64,000 nucleotides of DNA from Siphonodentalium dalli (GCA_032622095.1 CP136065.1:220204151-220268150); one strand, 5' to 3'; counted from the first letter of the stretch, positions 1 through 12,310 are shown. Numbers and translations are program-made. Notes: generated from the sequence alone by a model not told the origin.

Positions 1-1059
1 TCTATATCCATTCATATGTCCGCTGGGGAGATATAATCCCCCGAACCGCACACAACACTTGACTCACGATTCAGACATATACACGACCTGGGCGAAATAT
101 AAACATATTATTATAAATGCAATCTTAAAGTCAATGGCTAACATGTGTTTACATTGCTCTTGGGTATATACTGCTAAAGGCTTGACCACACTTTGCTCAC
201 ACATGTGGCCTTTTCATGAAATCGTGGGCATTCCTTTCTCCATTTCCTGCGATTTATAACAATACCAAAAATAATAGGAAATGCAAACATATTTTGTGAA
301 TTTCTGTAGGGGAATTTTGCATTTGAATGGAGAATGTCTGGAGTTCGTTGTAGAATGAGAAGACTTCCTTATCGGATTTCCTCCAAGACAGGGGTCATTG
401 ACTCATATTAAAGGTACCAGGGCACTCGCCAAGCTCCATGCAGAGTTCAGTCCCCTACACAGGACTTGCCGCTACCCGCTCCTACACGTAATGTGAAGAA
501 ATGTCACATTTATTTATTTGAGACTTTTGTAGGTTACTATTCATTCTGCATTATTCTGAGAAACTGAACTGTCCATATTCATTCGAAAACTGTTCAGATC
601 AAGCCAGAATGAATTGTAACTGACAAAACACTTCAATAATTTTTTTTAGAGTTGTTAATAATGAAAATAAGAAAAAAAGTCGATCTAGTTTTACTTTTAT
701 AACAAAAATATGTTATTTCACATGAACCCACTTCCAATGTTTTGGGCCCCTTCAAAGGGACTACTATCCAAATCTCGTTTTCCGAGGTTCAACATAGGTT
801 AGAAAATGCGTAAAATACTTATATGAGCTTTATATGTACCAGAACGATTTTTACGAGTAATATGAACTGCATTCAACTTATTGCACAGTCGTGAGACGAG
901 CGTTATTTGCTTCCCCGCATGTAGACAACTAACAGCCTAATTGTATTCCTTGACATTGTTATATATCCATGCCGAGGGACGCACGGAGGGCATACATATA
1001 TCGCATATTAGTATTTCGCGTATTTATCCAGTAATTTGTATAATCTGTAGGTCTTATAA

Positions 1060-1300
1060 GGCCAACTTAATTTTCGAACCCGAAAATCGCATATATAAAA
1101 TATATACCATATTATATACCATTTGAAAGAGGAAGCTCAAAAACATTGTATTATCAACTTATCTGGTGTAATAAACTGTGAACATATTGTTTTTGTTGAG
1201 TTACCGACGTGTTTTTGTGCTTAAATTTCATCTGGTTTTGTTGTGCAAAGTGTATTATTTTCAATGGAGGGGGGAATAACTCTATATTTTAAAGATAGAG
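1060..1300 (+). repeat. Diverged dispersed repeat, copy 1
   Basis: About 230 bp matches 16,960-17,190 with many substitutions. Shared landmarks in order are GAGGAAGCTC, AATAAACTGTGAACA, TACCGACGTGT and AATAACTCTAT. Class unknown. Confidence 0.6.
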
Positions 1301-1320
1301 TTATTCCCCTTCCGTTGAAA
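1261..1320. repeat. Short inverted repeat (hairpin)
   Basis: The two arms read TCAATGGAGGGGGAATAACT-like and its near reverse complement, meeting at an AT-rich loop around 1290. It could form a strong stem of about 28 bp. Confidence 0.75.
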
Positions 1321-1658
1321 TTACATTTTTAGTTTCAAGCCATAACGGGGGGAATCGTTTTATGATTTCAGCTGTTTTCTATTTCCTTATGGGCATCTTC
1401 TGAGACACAGACGTTTCAAATGGTGATGATTTATAGTATTTTAATCATATTTTATGGCATAGATTGTTAATAAAACCGTATATCAAGTCACTATTAAAGA
1501 AATTTACTGGGCCTTTAAAGTGAGGTTTGAATATATATAATAATGTTCCATTACTTGACATGTTTCAGTCACAGTATATTATCCAATATATTTCGAGAGT
1601 GGGGATTCAATAATGCGTTGTCCACATGAGAATTCAAACATTTGTATTTTATTTTCAG

Positions 1659-3424
1659 ACCCTCCGCAAAAACAACGCTATTCGATTGGGTTCCTCAGAC
1701 AAATATACAACGAGGACTTCAGCGTATATGTGTTCCCAAGCAAGAACTCCAAAGTCAACGTCAGCTATCCATCAGATGCGGATATTATTTCAAAACATTA
1801 CGACATCAAACATGGGCGGTTGGAAGAGTTCGCTATACCAAGCAGTTTGCAAGTTGAACACAATACGGGGGTACAAAGAAAGGCACTTCACCTGGAAGCA
1901 CCATCGCCTGTAGATGTGGTTGTGTTCGCTAACAATGCTGATTTCAGTGATGGTTTCGCGGCATTTCCTTTAACCACCGGTTGTGCGTGTCACCATTTGG
2001 CTGTTTCTACGCAACCGTACACATATTACCCATCAAACATTGTTGTTTCCGCATTTGAAAATCACACAACGTTACACGCTACATTACCCCCTCACGTCGA
2101 AAAATTAATCCTCAAAGGACACACATATGGAGGCGGGGATACCGTCAAGGTTGAAATAAATCAGTATGACGTATTTCACATCGAAAGCTTAGAATACGAT
2201 TTGAGCGGGGTTGAAATTAAAAGTGACAAACCAACATCAGTTTATTCTGGAAGTCTGTGTGGCTACATTCCCGTTGACGAGCGGAGCGCGTGTAGCTATC
2301 TTGTTGAGCAGATGCCACCCGTTTCGGTATGGGGAACATATTTCGTCACGGTACCACTGGCTGAGCGCCAGGGTGGGGACATGTTTAAAGTTGTGGCAGC
2401 ATTTAGCCAAACAAAAGTGCGGTTTCATAACATGACAATTCATTTAGAGGCAGGCGAGCATAGAACTCTAGACATACCTTCTAGCGCAGGAATTGTTTCC
2501 AGTACTGCTCCGGTTCTAGTTACACAGTTCTGGAAGTCTCTTGACCCCACCCCAAACTTCGCGAACCCTTTCATGATGCTAGTGCCGCATGTTAGGAATT
2601 TTTTAGCATCGTATCATATAACCACCCCAACACACCCCAACTACTATGAATATTACGAAAACTTTGTGAATATTGTGGTCCTGACAAGCGAAAAAGACGG
2701 AATTCAGCAAAATGACACGAACATTAAATATACAAACTGGACCGATATAGAATTATCTCTATATTCGGTCATTTCATTCCCCATTTCTTACGGATCATGG
2801 CATTTTGGACACACACGTGATGTACCATTCGGTCTACAGGTTTACGGGAATGTTGGTGCGGCTACGTACGGATACGTCGGTGGCTGGGACATGTCGGACG
2901 ATACATATTCATGCGACGATCATTGTTTAAAGAAAGAAGTCCCGATAGTTCAAGGTCATCTCCATGACAACGATATCGCAGAAGGATCTGGTGGTTCTGA
3001 TGTTGCTATGGACGAACCAAGGCCGGATAATCATAAGGATTCGCCAACTGATTCTGACAGTTCATATGTTGCAATTAATAAGCCCAGACCGGACAATAAT
3101 AAGACAGTGTCGGTGGTTTCTCATGGTTCTGATGTTTACATGGACCAACCAAAATACAACCATGACGCGAATGTGTCCACGACAAAGTCTAGAAATTCGA
3201 AGAGCATCGAAGAACGTAAAGATTGGCAACACACACATATTGCTTCGAATGCTAGTGCATCAGTTGACCTGAACGTAGACACGTGTGATAAATTCAAAAC
3301 ATTAGCTATAAGTCTCGGCGCAGCTTTGGGGGCTGCAATCATTACTATCGTTATATTGCTGTTCCTAATTTGTAGGAAATACCCAGAGTATAGCAAGCTA
3401 AGACGACGGAGAACTGCCTTATAG
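1659..3424 (+). CDS. IgGFc-binding-protein-like receptor, terminal exon (partial gene)
   Basis: Terminal coding exon of a single-pass membrane protein whose ectodomain resembles the IgGFc-binding protein N-terminal domain, a mucosal or immune adhesion module often expanded in molluscs. The exon opens after an acceptor (ATTTTCAG) at 1658 in phase 1 and ends with TAG. Typical domain signatures are FAAFPLTTGCACHH, SDKPTSVYSGS, YLVEQMPPVSVWGTYF and VLVTQFWKS. After the domain come three degenerate acidic repeats with the core GSDV-x-MD-x-P (about 3000-3160), then a hydrophobic stretch (LAISLGAALGAAIITIVILL, about 3305-3375) and a basic tail ending RRRRTAL. This predicts an extracellular domain, a stalk, one membrane span and a short cytosolic tail. 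The signal peptide must lie in an upstream exon outside the visible sequence. An ATG at 1613 opens the same frame but lies before the acceptor, so it is probably not the start. The family call is from motifs; ligand and role are unknown. Confidence 0.82.
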
Positions 3425-3433
3425 AAGACATTT

Positions 3434-4227
3434 GTGACCCGCCATATCAAATCCAGTCGGAAGTCGGGATTTTTTTTACCCTGTGCCAATGCATTCTCTT
3501 ATATATGCGAGTCGACCATAGGTCGCCTCGCATATATAAGAGAATGCATTGGCCTAACAATTTTTTATCATGTTTTTTAAATAAATGTTTCTTACAATTT
3601 TTAGGACATAAAATAAAACACATCCATTACCCTGCAGGGAGCCCCACTTAAGAGATGGATGTTGATTTTGTTGCGTTCCATAGAGTATGGATGCAAGTTG
3701 GTCTGACATTTTGTGTGGGACGCGAAAGCGTTCCACACATGAAAATGTCAGACCAACTTGCATCCATACTCTATGGAACGCAACAAAATCAACATTCATT
3801 ACTTATATTTACACTCAATCGAGTCAACTGGCAGATTAAAAGAGTTTTTAAGCGTCTATTTCCAACGTTATTATCGTGGCTCGGAGCAAGTTTCGTCTAC
3901 ACTAAAATGGATGCAAGTTGGGGTCAGCGCGCGACGTCATGTGACGTAATTTCGACCAACCAACGTCCTGCATTCATGTTCCACAACGCGAATGCATGTG
4001 TGAGTGTAAATATACATATATAGAAGCATATAGAAGAGTGTCGTCTGCTCATGTTTGTCTGGGGCTCTGTATGGGTGAAATTATAAAATTGTTAAAGAAT
4101 ACAAGAACAAATTATTAAAATTGTAAAAAATTGTTAGGCCAATGGTCGATTCGCATATATAAGAGAATGCATTGGCACAGGGTAAAAACAATCCCGACTT
4201 CCGACTGGATTTGATATGGCGGGTCAC
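3434..4227. mobile_element. Composite inverted-repeat element just after the receptor stop codon
   Basis: Long terminal inverted repeats (GTGACCCGCCATATCAAATC and its complement) are flanked by ATTT on both sides (3430-3433 and 4228-4231), a likely 4-bp target duplication. The arms continue into the same 67-nt hairpin module found in the piggyBac-type MITEs. Its interior matches, in reverse orientation, the inside of the element at 9970-10415, except for an extra block at 3648-4013. No transposase is encoded. It supplies two AATAAA hexamers (3580 and 3612) that could serve the receptor gene. Confidence 0.8.
3648..4013. mobile_element. Nested 366-bp insertion containing a near-perfect 137-nt hairpin
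   Basis: Comparison with the reverse complement of 9970-10415 shows uninterrupted sequence there, whereas here 366 bp separates GGGAGCCCCAC from ACATATATAGAAG. The insert contains a hairpin at 3659-3795 with arms of about 57 nt. A second internal pair, ATATTTACACTCA near 3806 and TGAGTGTAAATAT near 4001, bounds its right half. Confidence 0.7.
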
Positions 4228-4338
4228 ATTTGGTTAGCATGGCAATTACTGGGGACGTGGCGACGGGGATTGGTGTGGGTTCACTCATCCCTGGGTGTAT
4301 AGCTGCCACCCATATTCTGGTTGTCAAACCACACTAAG

Positions 4339-4649
4339 GCTGAAGGGGTCACTCACCAAAAATAGTGCCGAAGGGTACACAGGTTTTGAAAATGTGCTGA
4401 AGGGTACATATGTTTTGAAATTGCGTTCCAAATGACGTTTGGTTTCGTGTGTGCCATGATCTCTGTAAGAGAACATTTTGTTACGTTCCAATGAAAATTA
4501 AAATGAACTTAAAACAAAATGGGCATGGGCGCCACACTTTCGGGAACATTGTTGAAGTAACCGTGCCCATCACAAACCATATGTGTACTTCAGCACATTT
4601 TCAAAACCTGTGTACCCTTCATCACTGTTTTGGTGAGAGTGACCCCTCC
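4339..4649. mobile_element. MITE with ~85-bp inverted repeats
   Basis: The ends carry inverted copies of AGGGGTCACTC, GGGTACACAGGTTTTG and AATGTGCTGAAG. A 12-bp direct repeat AACCACACTAAG sits on both sides (4327-4338 and 4650-4661), consistent with a target duplication. A single end of the same family recurs near 5875-5940. Confidence 0.65.
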
Positions 4650-4661
4650 AACCACACTAAG

Positions 4662-6163
4662 TGGATTTTAGTCCAATAGTTGACTATTTTTCCATATTTA
4701 AGATCAATTATGATAGTCAAAGGTGGTGGCTGGATGAAAGTTTCCAAACGTTTGCAGCCCTAAGTTAAAGGGACCCAATGCACTCGCAGTAGGTACGTGC
4801 GCAAAAAATATAACTGTATGTAAAACATCACCACTAAGAAGAACATGGAGAAATAGATACACCTTTTCCAATGTTTGCCATCAAGATTTTATTAAACTTT
4901 GGTATCTTATTGGACTAATTAGACTTGTATCAGTAAATCCACTGTAAAAGCAATGTTTACGTAACAAAGGTTTTGACTACCGTAATTGGTCGTAAATATA
5001 AAACATATTCAACTATTGAACTAAAATCCACAAATCTCGCACATTGAAACAATTGTTATGTAATCGAATTCCAATTATATACCACAGCTTAATAAAAAAA
5101 ACTTGACAGTAAACATTGAAAACGGTCAAAGCATTTAACAATATTCTGACAATCATATTTAGACTAAAATATTTGAGCTTTCTACAAAATCAGCAATGTT
5201 TGTTGACAAATCACTTTAACAGTTTTATTTATATTACAATGGTTTCAACGAACAATATTTCGTTATTGGAGAACTATTAATAAAGAATATAATAACAACG
5301 TTTATCTATTTATCCATGTTCGTCTTGGTGGTGATGTGTCTAAAGGCTTTTTTGTAATTTGCGAATATTTGACAACTCCGAGTGCCCTGTGTCCTTTCAA
5401 TCTGGTTCAACAGTCACTAATTTAATTATTACTGTGAGCGCAGTTACGCATTCAGTGCTGGACACCCGAGAATTCAAACCCCTCTCGCCACGTCCCTGCG
5501 ATTGCTTCCGCGCGAACATACGTAAAGTGCATGCAAATAAAATATTGAAAGATAAACGAAATTGTTTATTTAAGCCATCCAACGGATTTATCTACATTAT
5601 GTAGCCTTTTGACAACTGAATACGTGCAGTTAGTTGATTCCCATTCATTCGTTTAAACTAATAAGTTCAACAAACACACCTGCAACTTATTATCTGAACA
5701 TCCATTTGAACGACGAATGTGTGGGAATCAATTGGGCGTTTCTCTGTCGGTCGTAGGTCTATGTTATTAGAACAGAACAACATTAAATTGAAGAGTAGAC
5801 CATTCCAATGTGTACCTTAGAGCTAAATTATCAGGAATAATGTTTTTCGGAATGCAGGGCCAACATCTGAAAATGCGCAACACAATAGCAATAATGCAGA
5901 AGGGGTCACTCTCACCAAAAAGAAAATTGTAATGGGCACATATATGCAAACAACCTGGTAATTATAATGGAAATGAATAAATGGCTGGAGTCTTAAATTC
6001 ATTTTCATTATAATTACCATGTTGTTTGCATCGATCATAGAGCACACAAGTGTATTTTGCACTAATACATGGCTCAAATTCATTCATTTGTTGCATATAT
6101 TCTGTTGAGTATAAAGGAGATGGTCACATAAATGGCCGGATTTAGTGTACAGTACCCCTTTAA
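4662..6163. other. No gene seen
   Basis: AT-rich DNA with only short unsupported open frames. A partial inverted repeat (AAACAACCTGGTAATTATAA near 5946 against its complement near 6008) and one end of the 4339-4649 element family are the only structures noticed. Confidence 0.5.
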
Positions 6164-6555
6164 CCCTTTACCCAACAGAACGGCCCTGTGCCAATGCATT
6201 CTCTTATATATGCGAGTCGACCATAGGTCGCCTCGCATATATAAGAGAATGCATTGGCTTAACAAATTAAACATTATAAAATTGTTAAAGAATGTAAGAA
6301 AAAATGGTAAAAAGTGTTAAAAAAAGATTTATTTTAGGCCAATGCATTCTCTTATATATGCGAGGCGACCTATGGTCGACTCGCATATATAAGAGAATGC
6401 ATTGGCACAGGGCATAAGTGTAACTATCACAATGTGGTCAAGGAGCCGGTTCCAATGATATCCATATTTGTATGGTTCTATTGAGACAGACCGAAGATAT
6501 TTTAGGCTGTTGAAGCTTTATTTGGCCGGTTTTGGCCGGTTTGTTGGGTAAAGGG
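6164..6555. mobile_element. piggyBac-type MITE, copy 1 (392 bp)
   Basis: Flanked on both sides by TTAA (6160-6163 and 6556-6559). Ends are CCCTTTACCCAACA and its complement, the TTAA-plus-CCC arrangement typical of piggyBac superfamily ends. Inside are two 67-nt hairpins (about 6189-6255 and 6339-6405) built on CCAATGCATTCTCTTATATA, one inverted relative to the other, separated by an A-rich spacer. No coding capacity. Confidence 0.85.
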
Positions 6556-6559
6556 TTAA

Positions 6560-7860
6560 GGTTAACATAATATAGACCTTTAACAACTCTTTATGTGGTA
6601 AGAATGCAACTGTTAGACGTAGCATAGCCACCCCATGCCACATGTAGCTCGAGGAACAAGCTTATTCATAATTTTCTCTCGAGATATACGTTTCTTGGCA
6701 AAGCTCTTTAATACTCGTTAATATATTTATCAACAGTGTCTCGCGGTGTGAATATTGTGATCCAGATTGAAATCCTCATTATAGCATCGAAATCGAGTGA
6801 CTGATAACTCTCGACTAGAACAGGCACCTGTTGCTAATCCGACAGGTTCACATGGTTCATCTCATAATTTGTTAAATGTTTGACAATGATGTATCTTGAT
6901 GAAGACGAGAGCGTCTAGACAATAACTCAGCATTTATTCTCAATCATACCTTATCTCTATTATAGTTCGCAGTCAGAATCCACGTTGGGGATTTATTTTG
7001 AGTTTCCATATCGACTTTGGTTAGGGACAATTAGTCGATAGTCAACAATAAGCAGACTCAGGTAGAACACGAACACGCATGCACCTTGTGTGTAGCCACC
7101 CACATACCGACTCAGGTCAAGTTGGAATATGGGTTTGGCTCAGTTGAGGCCAGTGTTGATTTAGCTAGATTTGCCGAGAATTTGTTTCACCATTTTGACT
7201 TATAATGTGGTGATTACTTTGGTTCCCATATCATAACTTAGGTTATTTCTTCTTGGATAACTCACTGAATTCTATAAACTTCTAAAATATCTTTAAAATC
7301 AATCTCTTTTCTGAAAAGTCAGTGCACTAAACAAGCCAACGTTTTTGTTTTTGTTTTGTTTAGTGGGGGGCGTCTGCAAAGTGGCCTATCCTTATAATGT
7401 GTGCCTTCGGGGGATTTAATATTTCTCTCTCCGTTAATCCTTTATGTATAGCTGGTTTGTGTCTTGTGAATTCGTGCTACCTAACACCAGTCATGTTAAA
7501 TCAAATCTTGAAATGTGAAAAAAACGTTGAAATTTATAAATGCTTTCAGCCACAATATATTACAGATGATGCTGTCAGATATATAGATGAATAAATATAC
7601 ACCATCATGGTTTCTATATAAAGAAATATATCTTTTTCTCTTCCTATTGGCAGAGAAATTACCGGAATTCATTACCGCAGATAGTTGTTGGATCGTAATC
7701 AGTTAGTTGCAATTTGTGGTTTCCCCAAAACAAACGATACTTTGCCAGTTAGATCCGTAACAACTCTCATGTGCAGTTGTCCAATTTCACTGCTGAGAAG
7801 AGCAATAAACATAATTATAAGCACACCAATTAATTGCATATTCTTTTCCAGTTAGCCACT
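6560..7860. other. No gene seen; 3' flank of the secreted-protein gene
   Basis: No supported exon. A short open frame at 7397-7594 lacks any recognisable domain. The region just below 7861 would hold the 3' UTR of the minus-strand gene described next. Confidence 0.5.
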
Positions 7861-8989
7861 TCACCCCAGTGTTCGGATTGGAATAGCTGCATATTTCGGT
7901 CCATCTTGCCTGTGGAAGCCGGGTATCGGCTTGAATGGAGATCGCCGACGGGTGTTATAGTTTTGGGGTAATGTCAATGGCGGCCGTTGGATAGGGGATG
8001 CATAATTATTCCGCAGCAAACTCCCGATTTGTGAACCACTATTTAAGTTAGGGGCTGCTCCTTGTAAACGAACGAAGTATCGCGGGCCCGCGTTATTGAA
8101 GGAGGTTGGTGGCTGCAGGCTTGGTATCGATCGTGCTAGGATTGGGTTCCCCTGTGGCACCCCATGGTTCTGCATCGACTGAATAGCTGGAACAATTCCC
8201 GAACGAGAATTCAGAGCGTGGTCAAATAAAAACTTCCGTTGTTCTGCAATGATTCGATCCTGTACAGCTTCCATCTGTAATTGCTGCAGGAACGGGTTAA
8301 GACTACGGATTCCTGTTTGATGGACAACGTTGTGGTTTCTCGACACGGCTCGGAGCCGTGGATCAATGTTCGAATGTGTTGGTAATCCGAATGGTCTCGA
8401 GTTCAACTGCTGTCCCGGGATTTGATTCAATTTCAGCAAAAAGAATGGATTAATTGGTTTGCTCTGAGAAAGATCCTGTCCAATTCGTCGAGGGGTAATC
8501 AATGTTTGGGTCCGTGGTAAAATATTATTTTGCTGAGGTAAACGTAGCGTCAATCGGGGGGCTATGGGCGGTTCGTAAACTGACTGCCTAATATTGAGTC
8601 CTTGTGGAAATGGCTTCCTTTCGAATGGTTGAGGGTTGTTAACCTGTTGATAACCCTGACGAAAACCAGGATTAATGACTTGTTGTAGGTTGACTAGCCT
8701 CTTGGCATATGGAGACCGGGAATTTAGCAGCAAAATCGGATGGTTCATTTGTTGGATCTGACTCGTGACGTCACGGTTGCTATGGATGACGTTGAGGTTC
8801 TCTGCATTCAGTGGATCGACCCACTCCTTGCTCCTTTCTTCGGCTTCCAATTCAACTAGGGTGTCATTCTCGAATCGAACACCTTTAGCTTTCATCTCCA
8901 ATGCCACTTTAACAGCATAGTTCTCCTTGAATACGTCTTTTGCTTTCTGGTCACACCTCTCTAGTATCTTCGCAAAATGCATCAATAAC
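7861..8989 (-). CDS. Secreted protein gene, exon 5 (terminal)
   Basis: The acceptor TATTTTTCAG ends at 8990, and the first base completes the lysine codon split with exon 4. It encodes about 375 residues. A charged helical start (MHFAKILERCDQKAKDVFKE, then ELEAEERSKEW) holds the tenth cysteine of the gene. A long low-complexity tail follows, rich in Pro, Gln, Asn, Leu and Arg (RLTLRLPQQNN, GPRYFVRLQG, FKPIPGFHRQDG), to a TAA stop at 7861-7863. No transmembrane segment. The tail composition resembles disordered extracellular matrix proteins; no family was recognised. Confidence 0.75.
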
Positions 8990-9969
8990 CTGAAAAATAA
9001 GCATGCCAGTTTAAAGAAAACAGTGAGATATGTCACGTTGTGGCGACATGACCTATCAGGGCGTCTTCCTGCCGCCACCATAAAATTATAATTATTGGTA
9101 TTGTTCGTATGGCATGTGAGAGCTATTAAATAATTTATTAAATCCAGTCGTTAATGACAGTAAAAACACATTTTTAAGAGCGCATTCTGGTAAATCGTAA
9201 GTTGATTTATTCGTGTAAATTTCCGCCCATAATGAACTTATAATAAGTAATTATGAGTCGATAATGAGTCGATAATGGCACTAAAACACTATCATTTTCA
9301 GTTCGTCATGGACTCAAAATTAGGCGATTCTAAGCTGATTATGAACCTAAAACAAATTATGAACCCATAACAAGCTGATTTCGGGCGAACAGGCTGTGCA
9401 CACATATGGTTGCAAAATATATTTTTGAATGTTTTCGGTATAATGTCAGCCCGAGTCATGGGTCATCTGGCCTGAGTCACTGGCATCTGGCCTTAGCCAT
9501 TATGCTCTCTTTCCAGTTAGGTCATTGCCTGAGGCCTAGATTATGAAACAGTCACCTGTATAATAATGAGTCACCGATGAACTAAATTGTTACTTGGGCC
9601 CTGACCCTCGACCCCACCGCATCAGTTTCCAATAACCGAAGCTCAAACTTAGAATGTACATTTATTGTTTACACGAGACGCTTGTGCGTATGGACATATG
9701 CAAACCCGTATGGACAGTGAATGATTTACTAGTATTAGAAGACGCACCCCATCCTGCAAAACCAACTGTTCTCTTTACGCCACTTGTGTTAGAAAGGCAT
9801 ACCCCTTCCTTCGCCTCGGCAAAAGCTTGGTACATTCGGCCACAAATTCCGTTAACTAATACTGTGAGAAAGTAACACGTCTTCCCGTCACGCAAGCCTG
9901 GTGATACAAAGGCGTGGTGCATTGAATCAACACTTTGTCATTGCCAGGGAACGGTCAAATGTTTATTTA

Positions 9970-10415
9970 CCCTTTACCCAACAGAACGACCCTGTGCCAA
10001 TGCATTCTCTTATATATGCGAGTCGACCATAGGTCGCCTCGCATATATAAGAGAATGTATTGGCCTAACAATTTTTTACAATTTTTATAATTTTTTCTTG
10101 TATTCTTTAACAATTTTATAATTTCACCCATACAGAGCCCCAGACAAACATGAGCAGACGACACTCTTCTATATGCTTCTATATATGTGTGGGGCTCCCT
10201 GCAGGGTAATGGATGTTTTTTTATTTTATGTCCTAAAAATTGTAAGAAACATTTATTTAAAAAAATGATAAAAAATTGTTAGGCCAATGCATTCTCTTAT
10301 ATATGAGAGGCGACCTATGGTCGACTCGCATATATAAGAGAATGCATTGACACGGGGTATTTTAGGCTGTTGAAGCTTTATTTGGGCGTTTTTGGCCGTT
10401 TTGTTGGGTAAAGGG
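9970..10415. mobile_element. piggyBac-type MITE, copy 2 (446 bp)
   Basis: Same CCCTTTACCCAACA ends. TTAA on the right (10416-10419) and TTTA on the left (9966-9969), so one target-site copy is mutated. It carries the same two 67-nt hairpins, but the spacer between them is longer and equals, in reverse orientation, the inside of the composite element at 3434-4227 without the nested 366 bp. It lies in the flank or intron 4 of the secreted-protein gene. Confidence 0.85.
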
Positions 10416-10869
10416 TTAATGGCGTCTTCTAATTCGAGTGCATCATGTATACAATCGGACGCAGCTTAAACGGACATGGCTCAATCGAGCTTCCAAATTA
10501 TGTCCACATAATCGGAAAGAGGTATAAGATAGGTTGACAAATAGACGAAATGTTGATATACCGGCTGCGTGTGCTCTGACAAATACTTGCCATCGTCACA
10601 ACCATTTCCAGCTGTTTCCAATGTATTGCACAGTGGTGAAATAAACGCTCTTTATTTCTACCATACCATGAACAATTAACACGGAACGCGCTTTTAAAGT
10701 TCTGTGCTGTGCAAATGGGAGGGGGCCCCAAACATCGTATAAAGTTGTATTTTTTATTACTTCAATGCGTCTTTCAGTAACATATAATGCCCGTAGAAAG
10801 GTAGTTCAATTATTTATCGACCTAAGTCGATACATTTAGGGGGAAAAGCAGATCTTTAATATCTAAATT

Positions 10870-11350
10870 GAGTTAGTGCAGTGAATATATAGGACCATAT
10901 AGACAACGTTAAACCGTTATATATATAGCAGGTGGAACATTTGCAATCCTGTGTGTCCATTCCCACTCTTAACGGAATATATGTACTTTCCAGACTAATT
11001 CCAGTGTCCACGGTCACTACATTCTGAAAGCTTGTATGAATATATTCATATCCACTCTTTATGGCAGAGTGACCCCCTTCAGATAAATGATTATCATTGT
11101 AAGGAACACAAACGTAAACTGTTTATAGGATAGACCCTAGATAACACAATCGCTTCATCCTTGTTAATATTAATTTTGTGTGGTGATACCAGGCCATTAC
11201 ATGAAACCAACACCGACCCGCACCTGTTTCGCTGATTTTATATAAGCTTAATAACCAACGGAAATGAATATCAAGAGGCGCTTTCGCCATCAAAGAATAT
11301 CTTTGCTTTGAGTGCAATACTCATCCAATTCAATATATTTAAAAGGGAAC
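10870..11350. repeat. Diverged segment repeat A
   Basis: Shares ordered landmarks (a GAGTGACCCCCTT-like block, ATTATCATTGTAA, ACACAATC, GCACCTGTTTCGCTGAT, TATCAAGAGG) with 12,050-12,310 and with 13,735-16,260. It appears to be one of three old copies of a larger intronic segment. Its 11,060 block is an ancestral-looking form of the 104-bp minisatellite unit. Confidence 0.55.
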
Positions 11351-12049
11351 GCCGGTTCGATATTTTTGACCGAGAGCCCAACGGTTTCAACTGCACTATA
11401 TCGCCTACGAAATATTCCATGCCCTCGATTTGGTACATGTATAATCTTTAAACCATAACAGAAAGCCCATTTCTTAAGTTGCGCTGTCCTCAACCCCCCC
11501 CCCAAATAATTTTGAAGTACATTATCGCGTACATCCAAAACATTTTGGCAAAAAATCTGGCAAGAGGGACAGGTACAAAAAAAACGCTCATCTTATCTAT
11601 AAACGCCAGGAAATTTTCTTTTCTTAAATTATGTTTTTATGATCTGCAAACATTGGTGGACATTTAACCAAAGACTTTGTTGATGTACGCGATTTTTTGT
11701 TATACCCCTGCCCCTAAACGCCAGGACTGCGTAACTTAAGAAATGGGTATTATGCGATGGTTTAAGTGTGTTACCAAATCGAGGGTACGACAAGGCTGTC
11801 GTATACGCGATAGTTCAATTGAAACCCTCTGGGCTATGTAACTATTTGGTTTATTTAGAGCTAATATGTATTGAGTATGTATTGGCAAACTTGTATAAAT
11901 AACATGTATAAATAACTACCACAAACTGATTGCAAACAGTTTACATATCTACATTGTGGGAAAACATACAGCGTATAATTGATCATGTTGAATTGTTAGC
12001 GGATGAAATTATGTAACTATCCATCTATTTTAACGGAAGCTGTTCACTT

Positions 12050-12310
12050 CATCACATTCTAAAAGTACGCGTACGCACCCATCCCCACTGTTTCGGAGAG
12101 CGTGGCCCCTTCAGTTAAATTATTACCATTGTGGACCACACCAACGTTTTAACGGATACGCCCCCACACAACACAATCATTTATCAAACATTGTATATAT
12201 ATATAAGTCTATCGGTGTTGTTGATATCACGATGATATACCAGGTCCATCCGCGAAACCCATTCTCTCGACCCGCACCTGTTTAAAGGATCAGGGGACCC
12301 CAATTAATCT
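12050..12310. repeat. Diverged segment repeat B
   Basis: Second old copy of the segment described at 10,870-11,350. It contains CATCCCCACTGTTTCGGAGA and TTATTACCATTGT, recognisably related to a single minisatellite unit, then the GCACCTGTTT block. Confidence 0.5.

Larger units (their letters stand above)
1..1658. other. Non-coding flank or intron upstream of the IgGFc-binding-like exon
   Basis: No convincing coding exon was seen. The DNA is AT-rich. It contains a segment (about 1060-1290) related to 16,960-17,190 and a 60-bp inverted repeat at 1261-1320. The upstream exon or exons of the next gene, including its signal peptide, were not identified here. Confidence 0.5.
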
